Assembly (NCBI GenBank): GCA_949987565.1
Contig: OX465104.1
Location: 2,987,474 to 3,051,473, forward strand
DNA length: 64,000 nucleotides
From: Luidia sarsii
Taxonomy: Eukaryota > Echinodermata > Asteroidea > Paxillosida > Luidiidae
Reading direction: 5' to 3'
This document shows, piece by piece, positions 11,214 to 23,400 of this stretch. Position numbers and translations under genes: made by a program. The stretch's first letter is position 1; the number at the start of each line of letters is the position of its first letter. Below the pieces are notes generated by a model that was not told the DNA's origin, made no database searches, and saw only the letters and a program-made list of their open reading frames with translations.

Positions 11214-11219
11214 TTTATT
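11214..11219 (-). promoter_or_regulatory. Candidate poly(A) signal overlapping the GALK1 stop codon
   Basis: AATAAA on the minus strand includes the TAA stop. It is followed by a C run and an A run. If used, the 3' UTR would be very short. A further downstream signal cannot be excluded. Confidence 0.35.
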
Positions 11220-14200
11220 GAAGAGACAGTATCCGGGCACCCTTTGAAGGAGCCGTCACGTAGAACGTTGCCGTGCCAGAGTACTTCTCCTACAAGAACA
11301 ACATTTTTAATAAAGAAAATAGTTAAACAAACTAAGGAGCAAGTTAATTGGGTTCAAATTCCTGTCCAGTCAGTTTTCTTGGCCAATTTTTCGATTTAAA
11401 ATTTCATTTTTTTAAATATTTCAATTTTTCGTTTTTTAAAATTATTTTTCAGTTGTTAAATTTTTTCAATTTTTCATTTTTTCAATTGTTTAATTGTCCA
11501 ATATTCAATTGTTCTATTTTTCAATTTTTCTAGTTTTCTAGTTTTCAAGTTTTCAGGTTTTCAATTTTTCATTTTTCATTTTTGCAATTTTTCAATTTTT
11601 CAATTTTCCAATTTTCGTTAAATTTCATTTCAGATGTTAAACCACAAAATCCCCACACATTAATGAGGATCCCGAATCACACAAAACACTAGCTGCTGAT
11701 TTTCTTGCCAAAGAAAATTTAAGACAAACCCTTTGGGCACATTTTTTGTAACAAAGCGTCATTTTCAAAACAATCAGGAACAATATAAATCTCTTAAATA
11801 AAACACTAAAGGCCCAATCAAACCAGAGCGGACACAAAACGGAGTATCCCCCGGCACAAAGTGATTAATCCTTGTTGAATAGGATACAGTGTCTGGCACA
11901 CCAATTCCCCCAACTTAAAGGCCCTATACAACATTGGTAAAGGTCAAAAGATTGCCACAGTTTGTGTGTTAAACCATTAAACATAAAAAAAAACAATCCT
12001 GCCAAGGTTTTCGCGCATATGATGATCTAAGAAAGTAGAAAAAGGTAAAAAACCGTCATGGTTTTTGTACCATTCTGTAGTGTAAGAAATAGTTTATTAC
12101 TTGCGAGTATTAAACTATTTGTCGATGTTTGAGTGAAGATTTCTAGGGAAGTACATCCCAGACTGTAAGATTTCAACATGAGGATTCTATCATGACCATC
12201 TACAAACTGTGTAAATTTGAAGGAAATCTGTGGACATCAATGTTTTCTGATCTTTCAAATATTGTATTGGGCCTTTAAGAACACTGGGTCCGTACCTTCA
12301 TGTAGTCCACGGCTTTTCCCACGGCGTCTCTGCGAAGCAGCGTAACCGTGCAGCCGCCGAAGCCACCGCCGGTCATACGAGAGCCGTACACGCCGTCCAC
12401 AGCCAGGGCTGCCTCCACTAGCTGGTCCAGCTCCGGGCAACTCACTTCGTAGTCATCGCTGTTACGAGAGTGGTGGGAGAGGGATTGGGAATCAATCTAA
12501 GTACTGAGGTGGACGTGTTCCGTTTTAGCTCCACCAAAGTACACTTAGCACAAACTATGCACTTAGCAGGGACAATGTACTCAGTGCAGCAGTACGCATG
12601 TACTATCCAGTAAGCATAGAATATGCAGTAAGCATAGACTATCCAGTAAGCATAGACTATCTAGTATTTCCAGTAAGCATAGAATATGCAGTAAGCATAA
12701 ACTATATTCTGAGCATGGATTACGCACTTGCCATAGACTATGCAGTAAGTACATGTACATGTATAGACAATGCAGTATAAAGCACACACTGTACACTTAA
12801 GTATACACAAAGCAGTAAGCACTAGGCACACACTGTACACTTAGCATGAACTATGCACTTAGCACAGACAATGCACCACGCATATACTATCCAGTAAGCA
12901 TTGAATAGACAATGCAGTAAGCAGTAAGCAGTAAGCACACACTGTACACTTAGCATGAACTATGCACTTAACATAGACTATGCAGTAAGTATAGACTGCA
13001 GTAAGCAGACTGCAATATGCACTTAGCATGAACCATGTACTACTATCACTAGCCATGTACAATGCACTTAGACCATGTACATGTACTAAGGCTAAGCATC
13101 GACTATTCAGTATAAAGCATAGCCAATGTACGAAGCATGCACTGCATAGACAATGCACTAAGCTTAGACTGAGCATAGACAATGCACTAAGCTTAGACTG
13201 AGCATAGACAATGCACTAAGCTTAGACTGAGCATAGACAATGCACTAAGCTTAGACTGAGCATAGACAATGCACTAAGCTTAGACTGAGCATAGACAATG
13301 CACTCAGCTTAGACTGAGCATAGACAATGCACTCAGCTTAGACTGAGCATAGACAATGCACTAAGCTTAGACTGAGCATAGACAATGCACTAAGCTTAGA
13401 CTGAGCATAGACAATGCACTAAGCTTAGACTGAGCATAGACAATGCACTAAGCTTAGACTGAGCATAGACAATGCACTAAGCATAGACTGAGCATAGACT
13501 TTGCAGCCAGAGCCACAGCTGGTCTGTGGCGCTTACCGCAGCGAGTTGTGGCTCTCCACCATCAGCCGACCAAAGGTGACGTAGTCGGACCTCTGCAGCG
13601 CCTCGGCAGCCTCCAGGGTCCGACGGATCTCCCCGATGACATGCCGCCCTCGACGGAACACCTCCTTGTCCATGGACGCCTCGTGAGCTGCGAGCGGAGA
13701 GAGCGAGACTTTACATCACTTGGTGATTTCAAGTCTACGAGCCAGGCTCGACTCGCGGCGACACACAGTTACCTTGGATGCAGATGTTTTGCTCCCGAAT
13801 GTCTTGCCAATTTTCTCAAATGCATTTCGTCAAGCGAGCAACATTTTGTGTGAAGTTGAGTTACTAGCAGGAACTTTGGAAAAAAAGAGGAGAAACTCCG
13901 GATGTAGCTGGCTGTACTCACCAGGTAAATATGACTGCCTTCTTGAAATACCGGGTAACCGCCCCCCCCCCCCAAAAAAAATGCCATCATGGCTTTAAAT
14001 GTGTACATGTACAAGGTTTGCGGTGACACCATGTAATGTATCTAGTACAGTGCAGTATAAAGCACGGACTATGCAGTATAAAGCACACTCTCCTCAGAGC
14101 CACACTCCATCTCACAAAGGGATAGTTCACGCGGTGTCACAACCAAACCTTCCGCTTTGTATTTCCGCCGTGCAAACCTTCTCAAATCTGCTCTTATCTG

Positions 14201-17200
14201 TATTAAGTCAAATTTTCGAACAAGCATGTGTGTTTACTCAGTAAGCCCTGTGCGAGTGACCCATACTTTGACCCCCTGTACGTAGCGAAGGTTGCTATGC
14301 CACGTGATTGGGGGCAAGATTTTTTTCGGACGACTGCACCGCACGTCAAAGGGAACTGTACACTGTTCAATAGCCCTTTTTGTGTAGTTCTATAGCATCT
14401 CGGTCTTATTCGGAGGCCATTTTTTTTGGCGGGGCAATAAAAGACGCAGTAGGTCAAGCTCAGCTTAGGAGTGAACAGACTAGTGCATACAGCCTGGCAT
14501 GCATTTTTTTTTTTTGGTGGCACGCCACCGAGCACCTTGTAACTCATCCAAGGTCGCCTCGCGGAGGCTCTCTCTCCTCACGGCCGCGGCCGCCTCCTGG
14601 CACTGCCTCCGCCTCGTCGGGTACTCGCTGCCGGTCAGCTCGTGCCGCACGTTGGAGTTGGTGACCAGCACGGCCAGGCTGGGGTCGGCAATGGGCACCA
14701 ACTTGGACTCCATGGAGCTACAGCGAGAAAAAAACAAACCCGTGACAGAGAAATAAAAAACCAGCAAGCTAATCCCCAAACTACTGTAGCCAGGTTAACT
14801 ATATACTGCAGTATGCATCCAGACAAGAACGGTGGGCGTGATTGCGGGAGATATACGGCAGTCAATGGTTAAAGCCCCTACACAACATTGTGTATTGTGC
14901 ATTGCAGCGCTGGCTCTTGGCTTCAGTTTTGGAGAGCGCCATTTCGCATCTAACAGGAACAAGCAACGACTGTATTTTCAGCTCCTGAATAAAAAAAATA
15001 CCTGAGCTGGAATTCAAGTCACGGAAGAACATTGTCATCTCCAATATGGTTCCAAGACACATTATTTTCTTTTAAAGCCCCTACACAACATTGGTAAGAT
15101 CGAAAAAAACAGAAATGTTCACAGATTTACATGAAACTTATACAGTTTGAAGATGATTACAGTAGAAACCTCTCACCGAAAAATTTCTGCCTAAAATGGT
15201 GTAAGAAATGATTTAAAAAAAAAGTTTACGTCACACCGAGATCTAAACTTTTTTTCGGAACAGTACAGCGTTGAATGCTGCATTTTCGCGAAACAAAGTG
15301 GCTTTCACGAAGCGGTTTTCACGATTTTCTCGAGACTCGGTTGGCGGATTGAGCTGAAATTTTCACAGGTGTGCTACTTCATGCATGTTGGATCAGACAA
15401 CGTATGGATGCTATTCTTTGACCTCCACCAATGTTGTGTAGGGAGTTTAAATGCTTCTGGCTGGTGCCCCCAACCTGGCAAAGGCTAGCTGACTATTATT
15501 GAGAAGGTCGCCATCTGAAAGCTGGATAGCTCAGATGGTAAGAGCACTGGTTACATTCAACCAAGTCAAAATTTCTTGGCTATGTTCATTTTTTTTTAAA
15601 CAATTTAACAGAGATGAATTGTGCAGATATACAAAAATGTTGCAAACTGCTTACTGACTAAAATTACCAAAATGCAAATCTCAAGAGGTCAAAGGCAGAG
15701 AGAAAGGTCCTGCTAGGATCGAAACGCCAGGCCCACTAAATTTTGAGATGAATAGTATTATGTTCCAATAACATGAGAATCACCGAATTTCGTTTTGATT
15801 TCCCTCTGAATTAAAAAAAAAAATTAATCTGAATGCCGGCTGGACGGATGGATAAATGAATATTACATAGACTTGCTTCACAGCTCGCAAAAATAAGATT
15901 ACTTCCCGAAAAAAAATGACTAGTAATAACTAATAATCATTTACCGACAATCAATGAGCAACGCGTGCCCCTCCTCCCCCATGACGGAAATGAACTGGTC
16001 CATGATGCCGCACGGCATCTTGGGAAACTCGTGCTCGGCCCGCTGGCAGGTCAGTGCCTTGGCCTTGAGGTCGGAGGTCGGTCCGGCCGGGTCCAGGGTC
16101 TCCAGGAAGGTGTGGGTGGCCACCTCCAGGGAGGCGGAGCTGGAGACTCCGCCCCCAAGGGGCACCGAGGACGCGATGACGGCATCGAAGGACGGCAGTG
16201 TTCCTTCAAAGAACGACGTGCAGAGATTGCCGCATTAGTTGATAACCAGCACAAACAACCTAGATTTGAATTGCTTCTGACTGGTGCCCCCACCCAGGCA
16301 AAGACAACATGTTGTAGTTGACTATTAGCTCAGATGGAAGAGCACTGGTACATAAATAAGACTTAAGGTTTTGCATTTCTCCTGATGACGGCCAGAGCAT
16401 ATTGGTCGAAACGTCAAGTTACCACTCAGGTTCTTTTCAGAACCACAACTCTTCCTTAAAGAGACCTTATACATGGTGTCACCACAAACCCTCCGATAGA
16501 GTTACCACTCAGGTTCTTTTCAGAACAACACCTCTTCCTTAAAGAGACCTTATACACGGTGTCACTGCAAACCTTCTTATATTGAGCACTGGTATGTTAA
16601 TCCAGATGTCTCGGGTTCGAGTCCTGTGGTCGATTTCACCAAACTCATCGCAACTAACGATCAATCGCAATATGATTAGCGATGCACAGGAACTATACTG
16701 CCTAACACAACTTACAAAGGGTTGTCCATCGTAAGTTGAGTTACGATGCATCGTAAGGCTTCGTGAAATCCAGCCCTGGTCCAGTCAAAGTTTTCTTTGC
16801 CAATTTTTTCAAGAGGAACGTGAATAGATACCTTCGTTCCCTTTTCCGTCATCTGTCTATTCCTCTTCTATTTTTCCTGTAGCCATCACCTCGAGTGGCC
16901 TTATAAGGCCTTGTGTTTGGCAATCTAAATTTTTTTTTTTTTTTAATTCAGAGGCCTCTGGTTCAACTCCTGGTCCAGTCAAAGTTTTTCTTGCCAATTT
17001 TTTCAATTGGTTCGAAAGTTCCCAGCCAGTTGTTCCTTTGTCCGTTTGACCTAGATAAGATTTGAAGTTTTGCATGGCGGAAATGTACTAAGAGGAAGGC
17101 TTGCAGTGATACCATGTAAAACATCTCTTTTGAGGCAAACAAATCAATGAAAAACTGACTGGGAACTTATAAACTTTTTTTTTTTAAATGGCAAAGAAAA

Positions 17201-19917
17201 CTTTGACTAGACAAGGATTTGATGCCATTTTTTTTATTTTTTTTTTTAACTGAACTATTTGCAGAAAAGCGTTGTGCTGTGTTTTGCAAACAGACATAAA
17301 TCTCTAGTTTGGTTTTGATATTTTTTTTTTAACCTTTGTAGCACTGCACAACTCCCTTGACGTAGTTGGCCCAGGCAGGTTGACCGGGAACGAGGGGTTT
17401 CTCAACAGTCGGCAGCTGGAATTCCACCATCCTGGGCTCGTCCACATCCTTGCTGGAGCTCACGACGCGACAAATGCCGCTTGTTGTCTTGTTGCCAACG
17501 AGCACCGTGACTTGTGGCAAGGCCTAGTTAACAACAACAAGAGAGAGGTACTTTTTATTAATTTTTTTGAACCGGCAAAGGAAAGGAAAGACTGACTGGG
17601 AAGGTTTGGAAACAGCTTATGAAAAGGGAGAGGAAAAAAGCAGAGCGGGACTTGACATTGAGACCTCTGGTTGAACGTACAGGTGCCCTTACCACCTGAG
17701 CTATCCAGCCCTTAGGTGAGTGCCTTCCCAAAATGAAGAGAATGAGGATGGTGGTGATGGTGGTGATGGTGGTGGTGATGGTGGGGATGGTAATGGTGGT
17801 GGTGGTGATGGTGGTGATGGTGGTGATGGTGGGGATGGTGGTGATGGTGGTGATGGTGGTGATGGTGGTGATGGTGGGGATGGTTGGGATGGTGGTGATG
17901 GTGGTGGTGATGGTAATGGTGGTGATGGTGGTGATGGTGGTGATGGTGGTGATGGTGGTGACGGTGGTGATGGTGGTGATGGTGGTGATGGTGGTGATGG
18001 TGGGGATGGTGGTGATGGTGGTGATGGTGGTGATGGTGGTGATGGTGGTGATGGTGGTGATGGTGGTGATGGTGGGGATGGTGGTGATGGTGGTGATGGT
18101 GGTGATGGTGGTGATGGTGGTGATGGTGGTGATGGTGGGGATGGTGGTGATGGTGGTGATGGTGAGGATGGTGGGGATGGTGGGAATGGTGGTGATGGTG
18201 GGGATGGTGGGGATGGTGGTGGTGGTGGGGATGGTGGGGATGGTGGTGGTGGTGGTGATGGTGGTGATGGTGGTGATGGTGGTGATGGTGGTGATGGTGG
18301 TGATGGTGGTGATGGTGGTGGTGGGGATGGTGGGGATGGTGGTGGTGGTGGTGATGGTGGTGATGGTGGTGATGGTGGTGATGGTGGTGATGGTGGTGAT
18401 GGTGGGGATGGTGGTGATGGTAGTGATGGTGGGGATGGTGGGGATGGTGGTGATAATGGTGGTGATGGTGGGGATGGTGGTGATGGTGGTGATGGTGGTG
18501 ATGGTGGTGATGGTGGTGGTGGGGATGGTGGGGATGGTGGTGATGGTGGTGATGGTGGTGATGGTGGTGATGGTGGTGATGGTGGTGATGGTGGGGATGG
18601 TGGTGATGGTAGTGATGGTGGGGATGGTGGGGATGGTGGTGATAATGGTGGTGATGGTGGGGATGGTGGTGGTGATGGTGGGGATGGTGGTGATAATGGT
18701 GGTGATGGTGGTGATGGTGGTGATTGTGGTAATGGTGGTGATGATGATGGTGGTGGTGATGGTGGTGACGTGGTGATGATGGTGATGATGATGATGGTGA
18801 TGATGGTGGTGATGGTGGTGATGGTGGTGATGGTGGTAATGGTGATGATGGTGATGATGATGATGGTGATGATGGTGATGATGGTGGTGATGGTGGTGAT
18901 GGTGGTGATGGTGGTGATGATGATGGTGGTGGTGATGGTGGTAATGGTGGTGGTGATGGTGATGGTGATGATGATGATGATGGTGATGATGGTGATGATG
19001 GTGATGATGGTGGTGATGGTGGTGATGGTGGTGATGGTGGTAATGGTGGTGATGATGATGGTGGTGGTGATGGTGGTGGTGACTGCATCAAGTAGTGAAT
19101 AACAAACTATGAAGTAAATGAATATAAATTGAATAAATAAATTGAATTGAATTAATATAATAAATTAAATATTGAAAAGTTGAATAGAAAATTTAATTTG
19201 GAAACTGCAGAAAAAAGAACTTGTTATTGCTTAAAAATAACATTCAAAAGAGCATATTCTGCTGGCACCGGTATTCTTCTGCAAACACTATTTTACCATT
19301 CCTTAATTCTGATTGGCAAATTGTCATTACATCATGTCGGCCTTTGATCTTGCTCCTCCGGCAAAATAACGTTTCGGAGGAAGAATGCCGGCATGACATA
19401 ATAAAAATTGGTCAATCACAATTAGGGAACTGAAAAAAATAGCATTTGCAGAGGAATGCCAGTACCAGCAAAATATACACTGCGCTAGTTTAAGTTAGTT
19501 ATCCATGGAAAATTATCATGCAAACGTTTTTCGCAGTGGCTGTTGTTACGGCAGTCGTTCGTGTGGTTCCCTGACTTGATTGTATTTCGTCAGCATTGCA
19601 GGTTGGTTGAACCAGTCTATTATTACTATTAGCTGATAGTCTGGTTCCAAGAGCTAAACATCCTGACAAATACTGTGAAGTCAGGGAACCACACGAACGA
19701 CTGCCGTAACAACAGCCACTGCGAAAATTTATACCATCGGGAAGACGAATCCATCGTTGTAGTCCGTGTGTTCCCCGATGAGGTTGACTCTACCCGGGGC
19801 GCAAGCAGCCAGGCTGGGCTTGCAGCCGAACCTCTCCAGGAAAACCTCCCCGGCTTCCCTCACCAACTCGTCAACGCTCCTTATCTCGGACACACCCCCT
19901 TGTTGTTGGTCGGCCAT
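11215..19917 (-). CDS. GALK1: Galactokinase, complete, 7 exons, 400 aa
   Basis: Phosphorylates galactose with ATP to galactose-1-phosphate, the first committed Leloir-pathway step, in the cytosol. Exons in gene order: 19917-19735, 17523-17334, 16203-15945, 14717-14536, 13687-13537, 12458-12296 and 11289-11215 (stop TAA). All junctions are GT-AG and all phases agree, giving 1203 nt. Motif [13 protein letters not shown] is at residues 42-53, with the arginine equivalent to human Arg37. GHMP motif [14 protein letters not shown] is at 139-150. The catalytic aspartate lies in CGIMDQFIS (D193). Motif [14 protein letters not shown] is at 351-361. Human GALK1 is 392 aa and colinear throughout. The start ATG sits in a good context (AAGATGGCC). 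The introns are full of repeats, but no coding defect is seen, so I judge the gene functional. GALK1 is preferred over GALK2 from the closeness of exons 3-6. Confidence 0.97.
11385..11635. repeat. T-rich low-complexity tract (TTTTTCAA-type)
   Basis: Irregular repeats of TTTTTCAATTTTTC in the last GALK1 intron. The neighbouring 11640-11910 shows nothing. Confidence 0.8.
11919..12274. mobile_element. TTAA-flanked MITE, 356 bp, beside a GALK1 splice donor
   Basis: Starts AGGCCCTATACAACATTGGT and ends with a diverged inverse (ATTGTATTGGGCCT). TTAA is at 11915-11918 and 12275-12278. Both ends match the 5.96-kb element at 57281-63240. Its right TTAA lies only 17 nt from the end of GALK1 exon 6, inside the intron. 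Confidence 0.88.
12550..13140. repeat. Degenerate short tandem repeats (AGTAAGCATAGACTAT-type)
   Basis: Irregular copies of GCAGTAAGCATAGACTAT and GCACTTAGCATGAACTATG in a GALK1 intron. They look like ancestors of the neighbouring regular array. Confidence 0.75.
13141..13505. repeat. 29-bp tandem repeat, about 12 units
   Basis: Units ACTGAGCATAGACAATGCAC followed by TAAGCTTAG, nearly perfect, in the GALK1 intron just downstream (in gene direction) of exon 5. Confidence 0.93.
13884..14010 (+). pseudogene. SNX29 exon-10 end and intron start, copied into a GALK1 intron
   Basis: AAAGAGGAGAAACTCC, then CTGGCTG(T)ACTCACCAG and GTAAATATGACTG match the end of the SNX29 exon at 55868-55996 plus its donor and about 90 bp of intron, down to TGCCATCATGGCTTT. 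The exon frame carries an in-frame TAG here. Because intron sequence is included, this is a DNA-level duplication and not a retrocopy. It lies antisense to GALK1. Confidence 0.85.
14011..14500. other. GALK1 intron with a foldback-MITE half copy
   Basis: AAGGTTTGCGGTGACACCAT near 14014 and CAGAGCCACACTCCATCTCA near 14095 belong to the foldback MITE family. The rest is not recognised. Confidence 0.6.
14883..15070. mobile_element. Lone TTAA-MITE end
   Basis: TTAA followed by AGCCCCTACACAACATTG, one left end with no matching right end before the next full MITE at 15076. Probably a truncated copy. Confidence 0.45.
15076..15446. mobile_element. TTAA-flanked MITE, 371 bp
   Basis: Begins AGCCCCTACACAACATTGGT and ends ACCAATGTTGTGTAGGGAGT. 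TTAA is at 15072-15075 and 15447-15450. Relative to the copy at 8179-8544 it is inverted internally. In GALK1 intron 3. Confidence 0.85.
15455..15790 (+). repeat. SINE-B piece followed by a family-C MITE
   Basis: ATGCTTCTGGCTGGTGCCC and GGATAGCTCAGATGGTAAGA mark a shortened SINE-B. After it, GTTGCAAACTGCTTACTGAC and GAAAGGTCCTGCTAGGATCG with AAACGCCAGGCCCAC are the two halves of another dispersed MITE (family C). Confidence 0.7.
16255..17330. repeat. Cluster of SINE-B and foldback pieces in GALK1 intron 2
   Basis: Contains SINE-B heads near 16320, 16580-16640 and 16945-17000, a foldback piece with TGATGACGGCCAGAGCAT at 16382, and one unit of the 60-bp satellite at 16690-16765. At 16860-16925 a SINE tail resembles the 3' end of the retrotransposon at 3870-4352. 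No coding signal. Confidence 0.7.
17600..17715 (-). repeat. SINE-B, reverse copy
   Basis: Reverse complement of the A box is ACCTGAGCTATCCAGCCC. The B box region is GACATTGAGACCTCTGGTTG. Confidence 0.7.
17733..19090. repeat. GGTGAT-type minisatellite, ~1.36 kb
   Basis: Long GATGGTGGT/GGTGAT array in GALK1 intron 1 with variant GATGGTGGG units and blocks repeated at larger scale. It keeps all three frames open by composition, so the Gly-Asp, Met-Val and His-rich readings are not proteins. Confidence 0.97.
19259..19474. mobile_element. Foldback MITE, ~215 bp
   Basis: Imperfect inverted arms: left GCTGGCACCGGTATTCTTCT, right GGAATGCCAGTACCAGC. The homology continues through TTTGCA, AATTCTGATTGG and its inverse. 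No ORF. In GALK1 intron 1. Confidence 0.75.
19528..19727. repeat. Perfect 50-bp inverted repeat with 100-bp spacer
   Basis: Arms 19528-19577 and 19678-19727 are exact reverse complements over 50 bp (left arm starts TTTTCGCAGTGG and ends TCCCTGACTT). Weaker pairing goes on into the spacer (GTATTTCGTCAG / CTGACAAATAC). The right arm ends 7 bp from the GALK1 exon 1 boundary (19735). Confidence 0.97.
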
Positions 19918-20436
19918 CTTGACTTCCTGTTTAACTGGAGCAGTTACGTAACAACAACTTTTACTTGAGCCCTGGGAACGAGAACCAACTTTAAAAAAAA
20001 AACACCTGCTAAGTCTGAAAACCTGTGGTATTTCTAGTGCGAAACCTATGAGGCACCTACCACCTGGGTACCCGACTACTTAAAAAACAACACGGCCATA
20101 AAAATGTCATAGCGCCCTCACGTGACAGGTCTGAATCGTGGCATGATTCATGATGTACACATACAATGCGTGACCAGACTGAACCTGGCCCTAAATTTGG
20201 GCCTGAATTTCGGCTGGCCTACCCGAAAAGCGCTACGGTGTCCCATACATGACACACAATATTTGAATTGAGTTTTTGATAGATTAAAAATAAAAATAAG
20301 AGAGAAATTGTACTGCAACGTTGTGATAACATGATTCTACACACAATCAGCTTGAATACTTGTTTTTTTCCCCAAAAACCTATATTTTCCAGAAAAAATT
20401 TATATCCAGGATTTGACTTCAAAATAAAACGAATCT

Positions 20437-23400
20437 GGAATACTCCTCTTTTCGAAAAGTGAGTGTACCCTTCGCATTCCACCTAAACCTATTAAATTGG
20501 ATATCATCTGAAAGAGTACAAGATTCTGCAGAGGATGTAGGCGTTTCCGATTTAATTAATGCAACCGATCATTCAGCCTAACAAATTTAACAGTGACCAA
20601 AATCCACTTTCGGTCAGAAACTCGCTAAACGCTATTATGCATTTTGCTGAGAGTTCGAAATACTCCTCTTTTGGAAAAGTGAGTGTACCCTATGCATTCC
20701 ATCTAAACCTATTAAATTGGGTATCATCTGAAAGAATACAACATTCTACAGAGGATGTAGGCGTTCCCGATTTAATTGATGCAACCGATCATTCAGCCTA
20801 ACAAATTTAACCTTGACCAAAATCCACTTTCGGTCGAAATCTCGCTATACGCTAATATGCATTTTGCTGAGAGTTCCAAATACTCCTCTTTTGGAAAAGT
20901 GAGTGTACCCTACGCATTTCACTAAAACCTATTAAATTGGGTATCATCTGAAAGAATACAAGATTCTACAGAGAATGTAGGCGTTCCCGATTTAATTGAT
21001 GCAACCGATCATTCAGCCTAACAAATTTAACAATGACCAAAATGAACTTTCGGTCGAAATCTCGCTATACGCTAATATGCATTTTGCTGAGAACTAGAAA
21101 TACTCCTCTTTTGGAAAAGTGAGTGTACCCTACGCATTCCATCTAAACCTATTAAATTGGGTATCATCTGAAAGAATACAAGATTCTACAGAGGATGTTG
21201 GCGTTCCCGATTTAATTGATGCAACCGATCATTCAGCCTAACAAATTTAACCTTGACCAAAATCCACTTTCGGTTAGAAACTCGCTATACGCTAAATACA
21301 TTTTGCTGAGAGTTCCAAATACTCCTCTTTTGGAAAAGTGAGTGTACCCTACGCATTTCACTAAAACCTATTAAATTGGGTATCATCTGAAAGAAAACAA
21401 GATTCTACAGAGGATGTAGGCGTTCCCGATTTAATTGATGCAACCGATCATTCAGCCTAACAAATTTAACCTTGACCAAAATCCACTTTCGGTCGAAATC
21501 TCGCTATACGCTAATATGCATTTTGCTGAGAACTAGAAATACTCCTCTTTTGGAAAAGTGAGTGTACCCTACGCATTCCATCTAAACCTATTAAATTGGG
21601 TATCATCTGAAAGAATACAAGATTCTACAGAGGATGTAGGCGTTCCCAATTTATTTGATGCAACCGATCATTCAGCCTAACAAATTTAACCTTGACCAAA
21701 ATCCACTTTCGGTCGAAATCTCGCTATACGCTAATAAGCATTTTGCTGAGAACTAGAAATACTCCTCTTTTGGAAAAGTGAGTGTACCCTACGCATTCAA
21801 TCTAAACCTATTAAATTGGGTATCATCTGAAAGAATACAACATTCTACAGAGGATGTAGGCGTTCCCGATTTAATTGATGCAACCGATCATTCAGCCTAA
21901 CAAATTTAACCTTGACCAAAATCCACTTTCGGTCGAAATCTCGCTATACGCTAATATGCATTTTGCTGAGAGTTCCAAATACTCCTCTTTTGGAAAAGTG
22001 AGTGTACCCTACGCATTTCACTAAAACCTATTAAATTGGGTATCATCTGAAAGAATACAAGATTCTACAGAGAATGTAGGCGTTCCCGATTTAATTGATG
22101 CAACCGATCATTCAGCCTAACAAATTTAACAATGACCAAAATGAACTTTCGGTCGAAATCTCGCTATACGCTAATATGCATTTTGCTGAGAACTAGAAAT
22201 ACTCCTCTTTTGGAAAAGTGAGTGTACCCTACGCATTCCATCTAAACCTATTAAATTGGGTATCATCTGAAAGAATACAAGATTCTACAGAGGATGTTGG
22301 CGTTCCCGATTTAATTGATGCAACCGATCATTCAGCCTAACAAATTTAACCTTGACCAAAATCCACTTTCGGTTAGAAACTCGCTATACGCTAAAATACA
22401 TTTTGCTGAGAGTTCCAAATACTCCTCTTTTGGAAAAGTGAGTGTACCCTACGCATTTCACTAAAACCTATTAAATTGGGTATCATCTGAAAGAAAACAA
22501 GATTCTACAGAGGATGTAGGCGTTCCCGATTTAATTGATGCAACCGATCATTCAGCCTAACAAATTTAACCTTGACCAAAATCCACTTTCGGTCGAAATC
22601 TCGCTATACGCTAATATGCATTTTGCTGAGAACTAGAAATACTCCTCTTTTGGAAAAGTGAGTGTACCCTACGCATTCCATCTAAACCTATTAAATTGGG
22701 TATCATCTGAAAGAATACAAGATTCTACAGAGGATGTAGGCGTTCCCAATTTATTTGATGCAACCGATCATTCAGCCTAACAAATTTAACCTTGACCAAA
22801 ATCCACTTTCGGTCGAAATCTCGCTATACGCTAATAAGCATTTTGCTGAGAACTAGAAATACTCCTCTTTTGGAAAAGTGAGTGTACCCTACGCATTTCA
22901 CTAAAACCTATTAAATTGGGTATCATCTGAAAGAATACAAGATTCTACAGAGAATGTAGGCGTTCCCGATTTAATTGATGCAACCGATCATTCAGCCTAA
23001 CAAATTTAACCTTGACCAAAATCCACTTTCGGTCGAAATCTCGCTATACGCTAATATGCATTTTGCTGAGAGTTCCAAATACTCCTCTTTTGGAAAAGTG
23101 AGTGTACCCTACGCATTTCACTAAAACCTATTAAATTGGGTATCATCTGAAAGAATACAAGATTCTACAGAGAATGTAGGCGTTCCCGATTTAATTGATG
23201 CAACCGATCATTCAGCCTAACAAATTTAACAATGACCAAAATGAACTTTCGGTCGAAATCTCGCTATACGCTAATATGCATTTTGCTGAGAACTAGAAAT
23301 ACTCCTCTTTTGGAAAAGTGAGTGTACCCTACGCATTCCATCTAAACCTATTAAATTGGGTATCATCTGAAAGAATACAAGATTCTACAGAGGATGTTGG

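Noticed and set aside
17712..19102. Frames of 347-460 codons (Gly-Asp, Met-Val and His-rich)
   Set aside because: They are open only because the GGTGAT array has no stops in any frame. Intron of GALK1.
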